Positions 45,385 to 55,627 of a DNA stretch of 64,000 nucleotides are shown piece after piece. The notes beneath the pieces are model-generated. The model searched no databases. It was not told where the DNA came from and worked only from the letters and a program-made list of their open reading frames with translations. The translations under genes were made by a program, and so were the position numbers. Source of the DNA: Nageia nagi (Eukaryota; Pinophyta); contig JBITNC010000001.1 of NCBI GenBank assembly GCA_050084985.1, forward strand, positions 31,062,001 to 31,126,000. Direction: 5' to 3'. Each line of letters opens with the position of its first letter. Positions within the stretch are counted from its first letter, which is position 1.

Positions 45385-46110
45385 ATCAGATTATCATGCT
45401 TGTGAGTGGAGTGCTAGCTCCCATAGTCATCTTATCATGTGCTTGTGAGTGGAGTCCAGCTCCCATAGTCAGCTTATCATGTGCTTGTGAGTGGAGTCCA
45501 GCTCCCATAGTCAGCTTATCATGTGCCTATGAGTGGAGTCCAGCTCCCATAGTCAGATTATCATGCTTGTGAGTGGAGTCCAGCTCCCATAGTCAGATTA
45601 TCATGCCTATGAGTGGAGTCCAGCTCCCATAGTCAACTTATCATGTGCTTGTGAGTGGAGTGCCAAGCTCCCATAGTCAGCTTATCATGTGCTTGTGAGT
45701 GGAGTCTAGCTCCCATAGTCAGCTGATCATGTGCCTATGAGTGGAGTCCAGCTCCCATAGTCAGCTTATCATGTGCTTATGAGTGGAGTGCCAGCTCCCA
45801 TAGTTAGCTTATCATGTGCCTATGAGTGGAGTCCAGCTCCCATAGTCAGATTATCATGCTTGTGAGTGGAGTCCAGCTCCCATAGTCAGATTATCATGCT
45901 TGTGAGTGGAGTCCCAGCTCCCGTGATCAACTTGTTTGTCTATGAGTGGAGTCCAGCTCCCATAGTTAGCTTATCATGTGCCTATGAGTGGAGTCCAACT
46001 CCCGTGATCAGCTTATCATGCTTATGAGTGGAGTTCTAGCTCCCGTGATCAGCTTATCGTGCTTATGAGTGGAGTTCCAGATCCCATTATCAGTTTATCA
46101 TGCCTCTTGG
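45385..46110 (+). repeat. 42-bp tandem repeat array, about 17 copies
   Basis: The unit contains GTGAGTGGAGTCCAGCTCCC and ATAGTCAGCTTATCATG; copies vary by a few bases and short indels (39-43 bp). It is part of the 3' untranslated region, and open frames across it are repeat artefacts. Confidence 0.92.
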
Positions 46111-46119
46111 TGGAGTGTC

Positions 46120-46610
46120 AGCTTCATTAGTTTATCACTTATTTTGCAGAGTTCAGTTCTTATGCAACTGCAGTATACTTCTTTGTGCGAAGGCTCAGTT
46201 GTGTGGAACTTAGCTCTCACATATCAGCTTATCACTTATTTTGTAGAGTTCGGTTCTTATGCAACTGGAGTACACCTCTCGGTGTGAAGGCTCAATTGTG
46301 TGGAACTTAGCTCTCACATATCAACTTATCATTGTTTTGCAGAGTTCGGTTCTTATGTAACTGCAGTATACTTGTTTGTGCGAAGGCTAGTTGTGTGGAA
46401 CTTAGCTCTCCCCCATCAGCTTATCATTATTTTGCGGAGTTCGATTCTTATGCAACTAGAGTACACCTCTTGGTGTGAGGGCTCAGTTGTGTGGAACTTA
46501 GCTCTCACATATCAGCTTATCATTGTTTTGCAGAGTTCGGTTCTTATGCAGCTGGAGTACACCTCTTGGTGCGAAGGCTCAGTTGTGTGGAACTTAGCTC
46601 TCCCCTATGT
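46120..46610 (+). repeat. 96-bp tandem repeat array, five copies
   Basis: GAGTTCGGTTCTTATGCAAC and GTGTGGAACTTAGCTCTC recur with period 95-97 bp (anchors at 46149, 46246, 46342, 46437 and 46533). The unit shares CAGCTTATCA with the 42-bp array. A TG-rich low-complexity tract (46610-46850) follows. Confidence 0.92.
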
Positions 46611-47112
46611 GTGCCTATGTGTGGTTATGGTTATCATGTCTTGTTTTGTGAATTGGTCATGTGTGTTATCATGTCTTGTCTTGTGAGTTGATCATGTGTG
46701 TTATCATGTCTTGTCATGTGTGTTGTCATGTGTTGTCATGTTTGGTCTTGTGATGTGGTTTTGTCAAGTTGTCATCCGGTCGACATGTGTGGTCAAGTTG
46801 TCTGTCCTGTCATTGTCATGTGTGTTGTCAAGTTTGTTATCTTGGGTCATCAGCATTGCAGCAAGATTATCAGCTTATCAAATTATCAGGCATATCAGGA
46901 TATCACCTCCTACAGCAAAACGCAAGGGGCAAGCATGCCCAAGGTAATATCAAAAGGGAGTTTTCTCAACTTATATCTAGCTTTATCATGATGTTGTTTA
47001 AGTTTAGAATGGTTAATGTTTATCATTGCTTATCAAAATTGTTTGCTATGATATTGTGTTTTACTTTGAATGCAAAATCTTAAGTCACCTCATGATTCTT
47101 TCGATTTCACAT

Positions 47113-47127
47113 CCAAAGTGGGGCATC
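47113..47127 (+). other. Polypurine tract of the Tat-like element
   Basis: CCAAAGTGGGGCATC directly precedes the 3' LTR. Similar to CAAAGTGGGG at 18691 in Ty3 copy 1, which supports family relatedness. Confidence 0.75.
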
Positions 47128-48004
47128 TGTTAACACATAAAAATGATTTTATGCTTTTAAATCAATAAATTAATGAAATATGCTTAGCCTAACTATATGT
47201 CTTGAATGGATTAAAGTGATAATATCAATGTTTGGCTTGAATATGAATATTGTATGGGTTATCTTGAATATTTGCATGGGTTATCTTGAATATTGCATGG
47301 GTTATCTTGAATATTGCATGAATTATCTTATTTATTGATGTGTTTATCTTAAATCTTGTGAATTAACCTTATTTATGTGGATGCATGCCGACCTATGGGC
47401 GATATTATCTATTATCTATATAAATAAGGGATCTAATAGTAAGTCCACAACAATAAGGATACACATGATCCCACGTATGGTCTTGTAAGTGGCTACCCCT
47501 TAAGCTATCTCTTGGTACTGCCTACAAGGCTGTGGTTTGTGTGCTTCCTTACGCGAGCTCTCCTGACATCTATGATCAATTCTAATATTATACTACTATC
47601 TGAGATATCTATACTGAAGATCCAGACCTAACTGAGAGGTCAAAGCTATCAAAACAAAGGCCACTGGTGCTCCTTCGTGAATGGAAGAACACCACTGGTG
47701 CTGTTATATCACTGAAATGAACCGCCCGTGGTCCTCTTTTGGCATCCTTGCAGGTTACAACGCTGTTGGAAAGGTAGCTCATCATCAGTACATCGCCAAT
47801 ATCTGCATCTTTCATTGTCAGGTACGTTCCATGAGGTAAGTACACAAATTACAGTCTTGGTTGGTACAATTACACTTCTGAATTGGTTATGTTGTTTATT
47901 GTTATCTAGAATAAATCGCTATTCGTAGCTTAAATACAAATAATATTGAGTTTGTAGATATTTGCCTGTTTATTTATTTGTACGCTTAATTTTATTTGTA
48001 AACA
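47128..48004 (+). repeat. 3' LTR of the Tat-like element
   Basis: 877 bp, collinear with 39876-40747, with scattered substitutions and a few 1-bp indels. Followed by the target duplication ATGTA at 48005-48009. Confidence 0.9.
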
Positions 48005-48400
48005 ATGTAAATTCTAAGAATTTATAAAATAACATTCAACATTTTGTAAATAGTTTTATCCTCTAGTATTTTGAACTTTAACATTGTACGCTTTGGCTTA
48101 AGTAACCCTTGCTTGGAATACATAAAGTCAGTAGTCATAGAATTCAAATTCTTCTCAATAATGTAATTCAAACCAAAATATCCATGTAGATACTTATATT
48201 TTAAGGATGGAATTTATCTTAGCCTATTCCATTCTTCACATCCATATTGTATCAATGCATCGAGTTATTTCCATCTAGGCAAAATAGTAAGGTGTGCATG
48301 TAACCAACCCACGAGGAGTACACAACAAACTAAATAAGCACCTAGACCTCCACCAACTTGTTAGTCTATTGAAGAAAAATAAATTTTATATTTTAAAACA
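48005..48400 (-). pseudogene. Ulp1-like gene, part upstream of the LTR insertion
   Basis: The minus strand reads ALIQYGCEEWNRLR and then YLHGYFGLNYIIEKNL, MYSKQGLLKPKRTMLKFKIL. It runs toward the catalytic fragment at 39875-39560 once the retrotransposon is removed. The text resembles the region just before the histidine motif in plant transposon Ulp1 proteins, but the match is weaker than for the catalytic part. Confidence 0.45.
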
Positions 48401-48894
48401 AGTTTATCATTCAAGTTTCCTATACAAAACTCCTTCCATGTGGCCATAACACCATCACTACATTGACCGTGTTCTTCCTCTGTATGTAATTCCTCATTAT
48501 CCTATTGTTATGCATGGAAAAGCATATTAGGATATCCTTTAACTCAAATAAATCTATTGAATATAATATGCATAATATTCTATTCATGTAGCAATCCATA
48601 TCTATGTACAAGCTATCCTAATGAACACATAATTAAGAATTAACACCTTATAGTGCATGATTTTTGACATGGATTTGAAGCACATGTGGAAGTATTACTT
48701 AAATTTGATGACTTCATGAATAATGTAGCATAATATTCCATGGTTTTAGTCCAACCTTCTTAGATTCAATGCATGGGTTTTTATAAGAAGGCCCTAAATA
48801 CTTGTAGGCAACCTTGCTAACATTCTTCATGCATGCCACCAAATATAGGGTTTATGGAAAAAGGTATGGGCATTCATCAAAGAGTAATTTGATT

Positions 48895-50025
48895 GTAGGA
48901 TATGCACATGGGTTTTTAGAAAAGGGCCTACACTAGTGTACATGCATGCAAAAAATATGTACAAACATAAAAAATATTCCCTACAAATATCATGAAGAAT
49001 ACTTGTACTATGTAATTTTTGACATCTTGTGTTGCTTGTGTAATAGGTTGGGTCCAATTTGCAGCATCTACAACATCTTGTTCTAGGAACCCTACCTCTT
49101 CATGACATTCTCCTTCATTTATATCTTGATTCTTTTCCATTCCTTTATTTGCATCCTTATTATGCTCCATTCCTTTATGCATGTTATATTATATTGCACA
49201 TGGAGTTTTAGAAAAGGGCCTATAATAGTGTACATGTGTGCAAAAAATATGTACAAAAATGAAAAATATTCCCTACAGATATCATGAAGAATACCTACAC
49301 TATGTCATTTTTGGCATCTCATATTTCCTATGTAATGGTTTGGGTCCACTTTGCAGCATCTACAATGTGCTGTTTAGGAAACCCTACCTCTTCACAACCT
49401 TCTCATTCATTTATATCCTAATTCTTATTTATTCCTTTATTTGCATCCTTATTCTACTCCATTCTTTATGCGTGCTATCCTATATTGCACATGGGTTTTC
49501 TAAAAAGGGCCTATAGTAGTGCACATGTATGCAAAATATATGTACAAATACAAAAATATTCCCTACAAATATCATGAAGAATACTTGCACTATGTCATTT
49601 TTGGCATCTTGTGTTGCTTATGAAATGGTTTGGGTCCACTTTGCAGCATCTACAACATGCTATTCTAGGAACCCTACCTCTTCATGACCTTCTCCTTCAT
49701 TTATATCCTGATTCTTTCCATTACTTTATTTACATCCTTATTCTGCTCCATTCCTTTATGCATGTTATCTTATATCATAAATAAAATGATGCATTAGTGA
49801 ATACTACTTTTGAAATAGTTTTTTCAAATTTGACTAAATTGTGCTATTTATGGAATAAATAATACCTATTATGTGCCATTTTTGGGCATCTTGTGTGTAT
49901 TGTGTAATGTACTGGGTCCATGTTGCAGCATCTTCAACAAGTTGTTCTTGGAACCCTAGCTCTTCACGACCTTCTCCTTCATTTACATCCTCCTTCTTCT
50001 CCATTACTTTATGCATGTTATCCTA
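48895..50025 (-). repeat. Tandemly repeated exon-like units, period 282-292 bp
   Basis: Four full copies and one partial copy are present, anchored by GCAGCATC at 49061, 49353, 49643 and 49925. Each encodes on the minus strand a short peptide of the same kind. The first ends EEVGFLEQDVVDAANWTQPI and the last EELGFQEQLVEDAATWTQYI, preceded by a charged MEK-rich stretch. Between them lie noncoding segments with CCCTACAAATATCATGAAGAA. This looks like duplication of one exon plus its intron inside the ULP-type gene. The function of the peptide is unknown. Confidence 0.75.
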
Positions 50026-50117
50026 TATCATAAACAAAATGATGAAATTATAATTTTATTAAAAAATATATTTGTTATGAAAGGAATAGTAAACATTCGA
50101 TATAAAAAAAGGAATAA

Positions 50118-50351
50118 TTATACCTGTTGGATTATAACAAGAGGTTGGTAATCAAGTTGTAGTGATTTAGTTTCCCATAACACAAAGACCCTAATAGCTT
50201 CTCCCAAAGTAGTAGCATCCCCATTGGGTATGGGTAACATGTAATCACTAAAATTACATGATATAACCTCTATATAAATGTGCCCCTCTCTGATAGTGCT
50301 ACCATGGCATGTGATAGTAGGATCATCATTGTGCACATTACCAAACCCCAC
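50118..50351 (-). pseudogene. En/Spm-type transposase-like domain, copy A
   Basis: The minus strand encodes VHNDDPTITCHGSTIREGHI, YIEVISCNFSDYMLPIPNGD, then ATTLGEAIRVFVLWETKSLQ. The arrangement (a DP...G...G segment, a V-x-V strand, then GD-x-TTLGEAI-x-x-x-x-W) resembles the C-terminal part of plant Ptta/En-Spm transposase-like proteins (Transposase_24). The Ty1 insertion at 50363 lies just upstream on this strand. A second copy is at 59944-60138. Confidence 0.5.
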
Positions 50352-50362
50352 TATATTACTAA

Positions 50363-50862
50363 TGAGAGAATTGAACTATAACAAGAACAATCCTAAACTC
50401 CTAATATCACATGAAAGCTCATTTAATCAACATTAAGAATTCAAGCATAAATAATCTCACAAAGTGACACAAGATGTAAGTGGTTCCTCCAACTAGGAGT
50501 ACATCCACTAACTAGATCTTTCTCCTTAACAAATATGAACTCTTACAATCCTCCTACTCTTTTCTCCTAACCACTATCCTATAACATAACTTTCCTCCAT
50601 AATTGGTGTGTGATCACAAAGATGGAGCCTTCTATTTATAGGCCAAAATCACTATTTGGATCACCCTTTTATCCAATGTACAAAAGCATGACATGCACAT
50701 CTTTTTACCCAAGGGGCATGCTCATGACATGGAGTGTAGAAAAATTTACATTATCATATTCACTAAAATACTTAAAGTATCAAATGATACCCTTAAGTAT
50801 TAGTGTAATTTACATAGAAGATTTAATACAACCTTTATAATAATGCATTATACATTCTATGA
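50363..50862 (-). repeat. 3' LTR of the Ty1 element
   Basis: The outer end TGAGAGAATT follows the ACTAA duplication. The inner LTR start has decayed to TCATAGAATG, where the partner has TGTTGGAATG. A TATA box (minus TATAAATA) lies at 50633-50640. Confidence 0.9.
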
Positions 50863-50873
50863 CTCCCCCTTAA
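50863..50873 (-). other. Polypurine tract of the Ty1 element
   Basis: The minus strand reads TTAAGGGGGAG directly before the 3' LTR. Confidence 0.8.
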
Positions 50874-51726
50874 TGCAATATTGGTATAAAGCAAGTAAGA
50901 GAGAAGATGAAGAGAAAATAAAAGAGTTCTCCTCCAAATAGATACAATGGAGATGAGAACTTTTTACATATTTGTAAAGTAAAAAATATCTAATTTGAGA
51001 CTCATTACTTTGCTAAATACAATCATTAACCATAACTAGTTTCAATGTAATGAAGTAGTCATCCAACTAGAAGTTATGAAGAGTCTCCAAGAGCCTGCAT
51101 ACCTAAGGTAAGTAACTTGAAATCTCATAGGAACATGCAAGTAATTAGTAGCTCAAATAATAAGATCAGTTAGATGCATCATATTCATATCAACAAGGAT
51201 AGATGAATCACATAAATGCTATCATGAACTGATCAATGGTGCACTATAAGTCATCATAAAGATGCCATGCCAAAAACTTATAGTCACCTACTGTATATAA
51301 ACATATGTTGATTATTATTACAAAATAGAGCATGCACATAGGAATTCCTCATATATGGATAACTGAATAGTGCCAAAGGACACATAAAAGTTTCTCACAT
51401 ATGGATAACTGAACAGTGCTAGATTGACCAAAAAAAAAATAGAGTATGCACATATGAGTTTCTCACATATGGATAACTGAATAATGCCAAAAGACACATA
51501 AGAGTTCCTCACACATGGATAACTAAACAATGCAATATTGGCTAATTTGTACAAGTTCCTCATGTAGAGCAAACTTACCATGAAGGTGTACAATAAAATC
51601 AACACTATACATCACAAAATCCTCCTAGGGGTGAAGTTGTCATCACAAACATGAATTCAACACAAGAATTCAAACTTCACTCCCCCTTAAGAGAAAATTT
51701 ACCAACTCAATAGCATCCATTAGCTT
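50874..51726 (-). other. 3' untranslated region of the Ty1 element
   Basis: Between pol and the polypurine tract. At 51318-51600 a block with ACATATGGATAACTGAA and CACATAAGAGTTCCTC is repeated about four times (period roughly 55-65 bp). No protein is recognised. Confidence 0.6.
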
Positions 51727-53120
51727 ACAAAACTAAGCTTTTGGGAGGGGCTTAGTTAACAAATCAATAGAGTTCAAGGTGGATGGACAATACTCTAGGT
51801 GTATGATGCCATTAAGAACCTTCTCCCTAAAAAAATGGGTATGGATTTCCACATGTTTTGTTCTCTGATGGAACACTAAATTTTTAGCCAAAGAAATAGC
51901 TAATTGATTATATGAAGAGATCAAAGATGAGCCATCTTGCTCATACCCAATTTCTTTTAGAAGATGCCTTAGCCAAATAGCTTCTTGGGCTGCAACATAT
52001 ATGGCACGATATTTAGCTTTTATGGTGGAAAGAGAACTAGTAGGTTACTTCTTGGAAGCCCAAGAGATAGCACCTAAATTAATGCTAAAAACATACATAG
52101 AGATTGACTTCCTATCATCTCTATCTCCCCCATAGTTATAATTTGAGAATCCAGAGAGAACAAATGAGGGCAACTTGGAATACTTGAGAGCAAGATCCTT
52201 AGTCCTTGCAACATACTTCAAAATTTGCTTAATAGTATTGAGGTGTTAAATATAAAATTTTTGCATGAATTATGCCATCAGATTCATTGCAAAGGTAATA
52301 TCTGGCCTAGATATAGTCAAATATAAAAGACTACCAATTAATTGTCTATAAGCTATAGCATTAGCTAATTGAGAGTTGGAATTTAGAGAAATAATGATTC
52401 TAGGAGAGATTGGAATTGCAGCATATCTACACTCCTCCATTCCAAACTTCTACAAGATATATGATATATACTTACATTGACTATGGTAAGTACAATCCTT
52501 GTATTGATACACTTGCATTCAAAGATAGTAGTGCAAGAGACCAATATCAATCATTTCAAATGTTGCCTTAAGTTTGGATATGCACTCTTGAATGATTTCA
52601 TCATTATTTTCAGTAATCAAAAGATCATCCACATAAAGGAGAATCAAGACCACATATTTTTCTTGATTGAGCACATATATATTGGAGTCAAAAAAACACT
52701 TGGAGAATCCAATGTATATGAAGCACCCTAAATCTTTTTGTACCAAGCTCAAGGTGCTTGCTTAAGTCCATATAAAGACTTATTCAGCTTGCACATAAAG
52801 GACTCTTTACCTTTCACAATAAACCCTTCTAGTTGATTCATGAATATTTTCACATCCAAGTCACCATTGAGAAATGCACTCTTGACATCAAGTTGAAAAA
52901 CTTTGCATCCTTAAGCTATAGAAAGAGCAAGAATAACTCTCATAGTAGCCATCTTTGCCATGGAAGCAAAGGTTTCCTCATAATCTACATCATATTTATG
53001 AGTAAAACTTTTAGCTACTAACCTTGCCTTGTATTTCTCAATATATTCAATTGAATTGAACTTGACCTTGTAGATCCACTTATTACCAATCACATTCTTA
53101 TCATTGGGATAAAGAACCAA
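51727..53120 (-). pseudogene. Ty1 reverse transcriptase and RNase H
   Basis: Reverse transcriptase starts at NDKNVIGNKWIYKVKFNSIE (53110-53040), then KARLVAKSFTHKYDVDYEET, the catalytic LLYVDDLLIT (52640-52611, intact) and FEMIDIGLLHYYL. RNase H follows with the region around KAKYRAIYVAAQEAIWLRHL (about 52020-51960) and ends TKHVEIHTHFFREKV and IDLLTKPLPKA at 51733. Several in-frame stops, for example near 52920 and 52050, inactivate it. Confidence 0.85.
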
Positions 53121-53387
53121 GTTTTAAGTTTTATTTTTCATAAGTGCCTCATACTCCATTTTCATGGCTTCCATCTAGCACATATGCTTAGAAGCTTCTT
53201 TGAAGGTTGAGGGCTCATGGTTGTTGTTAATCTTAGCAATTAAGGATTTGTTTAAGGTCATGCTCCTTATTACCCTTTGTGTTAAATAATTTTATTCCTA
53301 TGGTGACTTGTTTATATCAATATCCAACCAACTAGGAGCAACTGAAGAGTCCTCTAGATCATCAACATCCTTGTTAGAAGTAGATTC

Positions 53388-54260
53388 TTAAAGAAGTTCA
53401 TTGAACTTTACATCCCTTGAAATGAACATTGCTTTATAGGTTGGAGAGTAGATCCTGTAGCCTTTATGATAACTATTATAACCCACAAAGATGCATTTTT
53501 TAGCTTTTTTATCCAACTTCTTCCTTTTCTTAGAAATAATGTAGGAGAAAGCTTCACAACCAAACACCCTAAGGTGAGAAATGTTAGGTTTTCTTCTTGA
53601 CCATGCCTCAAAAGGAGTTTTTCTTTGAACAACTTTTGTGGAACACCTATTCAATATGTAAATAGTAGTGCCCACAACTTCACCCCATAAGAATTTAAGA
53701 AGGTTACCCAACATGCATCTAGCCATCTCCATAATTATTCTATTTTTCATTTCAATAACACCATTCTATTGAAGAGTGTAAAGAATTGTAAACTGCCTCT
53801 TGATTCCATACTTAGCATAATAGTCATTGAACTCATTACTATTATATTCTCTTTCATTATCTAATCTCAACATCTTAAGTTTAAGGTTAGTCTAATTCTC
53901 AACAAAGGCCTTAAAAATCTTAAAACTCTCAAAGGTTTGATCCTTATGGTCAAGCAGATACCCAAATGTCATCCTACTAAAGTCATCAATGAAGGTCAAG
54001 ATGTAAGATGCTCCTCCAAGTGACTTAGTCTAAAATGGACCCATCAAATATGAATGCACAAATTGAAGAAGTTGAGATGCTCTTGTTGCCTTATCTTTTT
54101 CAAACTTTTGTCTATGCATCTTGCTTAGAATGCACTTCTTGCATAGACCAACCAAAGGAGAAATTAAAAACAAACCTTACATAATTTCTTGGTCTTTCAT
54201 GACTTAAATACTCTTATGGTTAAGGTGCCCTAAACAATGGTGCCAAAAATTACCTTTAGA
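53388..54260 (-). pseudogene. Ty1 integrase
   Basis: The minus strand contains the zinc-finger end with CKKCILSKMH (about 54140), then QFVHSYLMGPF where the first catalytic aspartate (family form HSDLxGP) is replaced by tyrosine, FIDDFSRMTF (54000), LRLDNEREYNSNEF (53880-53840), WGEVVGTTIYILNRCS and KTPFEAW, and ends near ISRDVKFNEL. Stops occur at the catalytic glutamate region (TLQ-stop-NGVIE) and elsewhere. Integrase is non-functional in this copy. Confidence 0.85.
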
Positions 54261-54429
54261 ACACACATTAGAAGCAAGACACATATTTGATGGAACTTGA
54301 TGCATGTAGAGGTTATCTTTCATAAATCCTTTAACCAAAGTGGCAAGTCCTTTCTTAATGCACTAGGATTGAGAGTCAAACTTAAAAGAGTACCCTTTTC
54401 TAGCAACTTGAATCATAGAGAGAAGGTTC

Positions 54430-54640
54430 ATCCTTAACTTAGGAACATAGAGAACATTTTTAAGAACCTTTCTATAATTAGCACACTCCCAATTCCTTGG
54501 ACTTCAAGGGTAGAGTTATCACCTATCACAATTGCATCTTTATTATACTTGTGAAAGTTCTTAAACTTTTTCATTTCAAAGCATAGGTGATTAGTGCAAC
54601 CAGAGATAATAATACATTCAAATGAAAAAGGATGAGACAT
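54430..54640 (-). pseudogene. Ty1 aspartic protease remnant
   Basis: IISGCTNHLCFEMKKFKNF followed by VIGDNSTLEVQGIGSV matches the Ty1 protease region. The catalytic aspartate of the family motif (L-x-DSG-x-TNH) is lost (ISG), so the protease cannot act. Confidence 0.75.
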
Positions 54641-54699
54641 GGATTAGAGCACCATAGCAAAATTAGCATGAGTATTTTTTTTCCTTTGTAGTTCTGTAC

Positions 54700-55627
54700 A
54701 TTTCCATTACCTTTGTATTTTTCTTCTCTTTTCTTTTTGTAATAATCAACTTATTTGTGACCTTGAATGCCACTATAGTTACAATTGCCATCAAACTTTT
54801 CCTTAGGATAAGGAGTGTTTGCTTTACCTTTTCTATCTCTTTACTTGAAGTGATTGTTGTTGCTGTTGTTCTTGCTACTATGGTTGTTGTTTTGTTGTTC
54901 TTGTTACTATTGTAACCACTACCTCGTTTCTCAAACCTCTTGGAGGATGAAGGGTAAGATTTTTTTTATGGTTGAATTTGTTCTTGAAAGGAGTTTTGGT
55001 TACTCTAAGAGAAATGTTATTATCCTTAAGAGAAGAAATCAACCCTTTATTGTTAAGGGTTTCCTCATGCTTCAATAGGTGCCTTGAAAGGTTCTCAAGG
55101 GAGAGGACTTCTTCTTCATCATCAAGCCTTATTTCTATAGCTATTACAAAGTTTCCAAACTTTGAAGAGAGGGTTTAAAGAATGAGGAAGACCATGAACT
55201 CATCATTGATCCAATTGCATCTATAAGTAATAAGTTGGATCCTTAGATCAATGATTTTGTTCAAGTAGATAGCCACATTTTCATCTTCCTCTTGATGAGA
55301 TTGAAGCAAATTTTGGAGAATGGTAAATCTTCTTGAAAAGTTCAAACTAAGGTAGATTTGTTTTAACTTATCCCATGCTTTCTTTGTTGATGTTTAAGAG
55401 GATATGATCAGAAGCACATCATCTAAAATTGCATAGTAAATCATGGAGGTTGCCAACTTATTCTTTGAGTTGTAAGCCTCTAGTGCCTTCTCATCTATAG
55501 AAGGTACAAGATTCTCATTCACTATTTGCCATAGCTTCCTTGCCTATAATTTAGCTCTCATGCAAGGTTCCAAAATCCCATAGTTGGAACCATCAAGAAT
55601 GTGTTTGGGTAAAAAGGATTCTCCCAT
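54700..55627 (-). pseudogene. Ty1 gag
   Basis: It starts at ATG 55627 (MGESFLPKHILDGSNYGILE). The DGSNY...M-x-A-x-L motif, KKAWDKLKQIYLSLN near 55370, VAIYLNKIIDLRIQL and EEEVLSLENLSRHLLKHEET (55110-55055) follow in a single frame with about three stops. A zinc knuckle remnant (CNYSGIQGHK, with the second and third cysteines replaced) is near 54775. The product would form the RNA-packaging particle. Confidence 0.82.

Larger units (their letters stand above)
39876..48004 (+). mobile_element. Tat-like Ty3 LTR retrotransposon without pol, with antisense PMD gene (8129 bp)
   Basis: The LTRs are 39876-40747 (872 bp) and 47128-48004 (877 bp), with only a few percent difference by eye. The target duplication ATGTA is at 39871-39875 and 48005-48009. 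The order is 5' LTR, primer site, gag (40938-42054), a noncoding segment, an antisense plant-mobile-domain gene (42647-44968), two families of tandem repeats (45385-46610), polypurine tract, 3' LTR. An antisense extra gene and a repeat-rich 3' end are known features of the Tat/Ogre lineage. No protease, reverse transcriptase, RNase H or integrase is recognised, so the element depended on helper enzymes. Confidence 0.88.

Noticed and set aside
45385-46110. CRISPR-like regular repeat spacing
   Set aside because: There are no unique spacers; units are contiguous 42-bp repeats inside a plant LTR retrotransposon.
45321-46686. Open frames with repeated CACEWSPAPIV or ELSSHIS-like text
   Set aside because: They arise from the 42-bp and 96-bp tandem repeats, whose lengths keep a frame open. 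No start context or family match.
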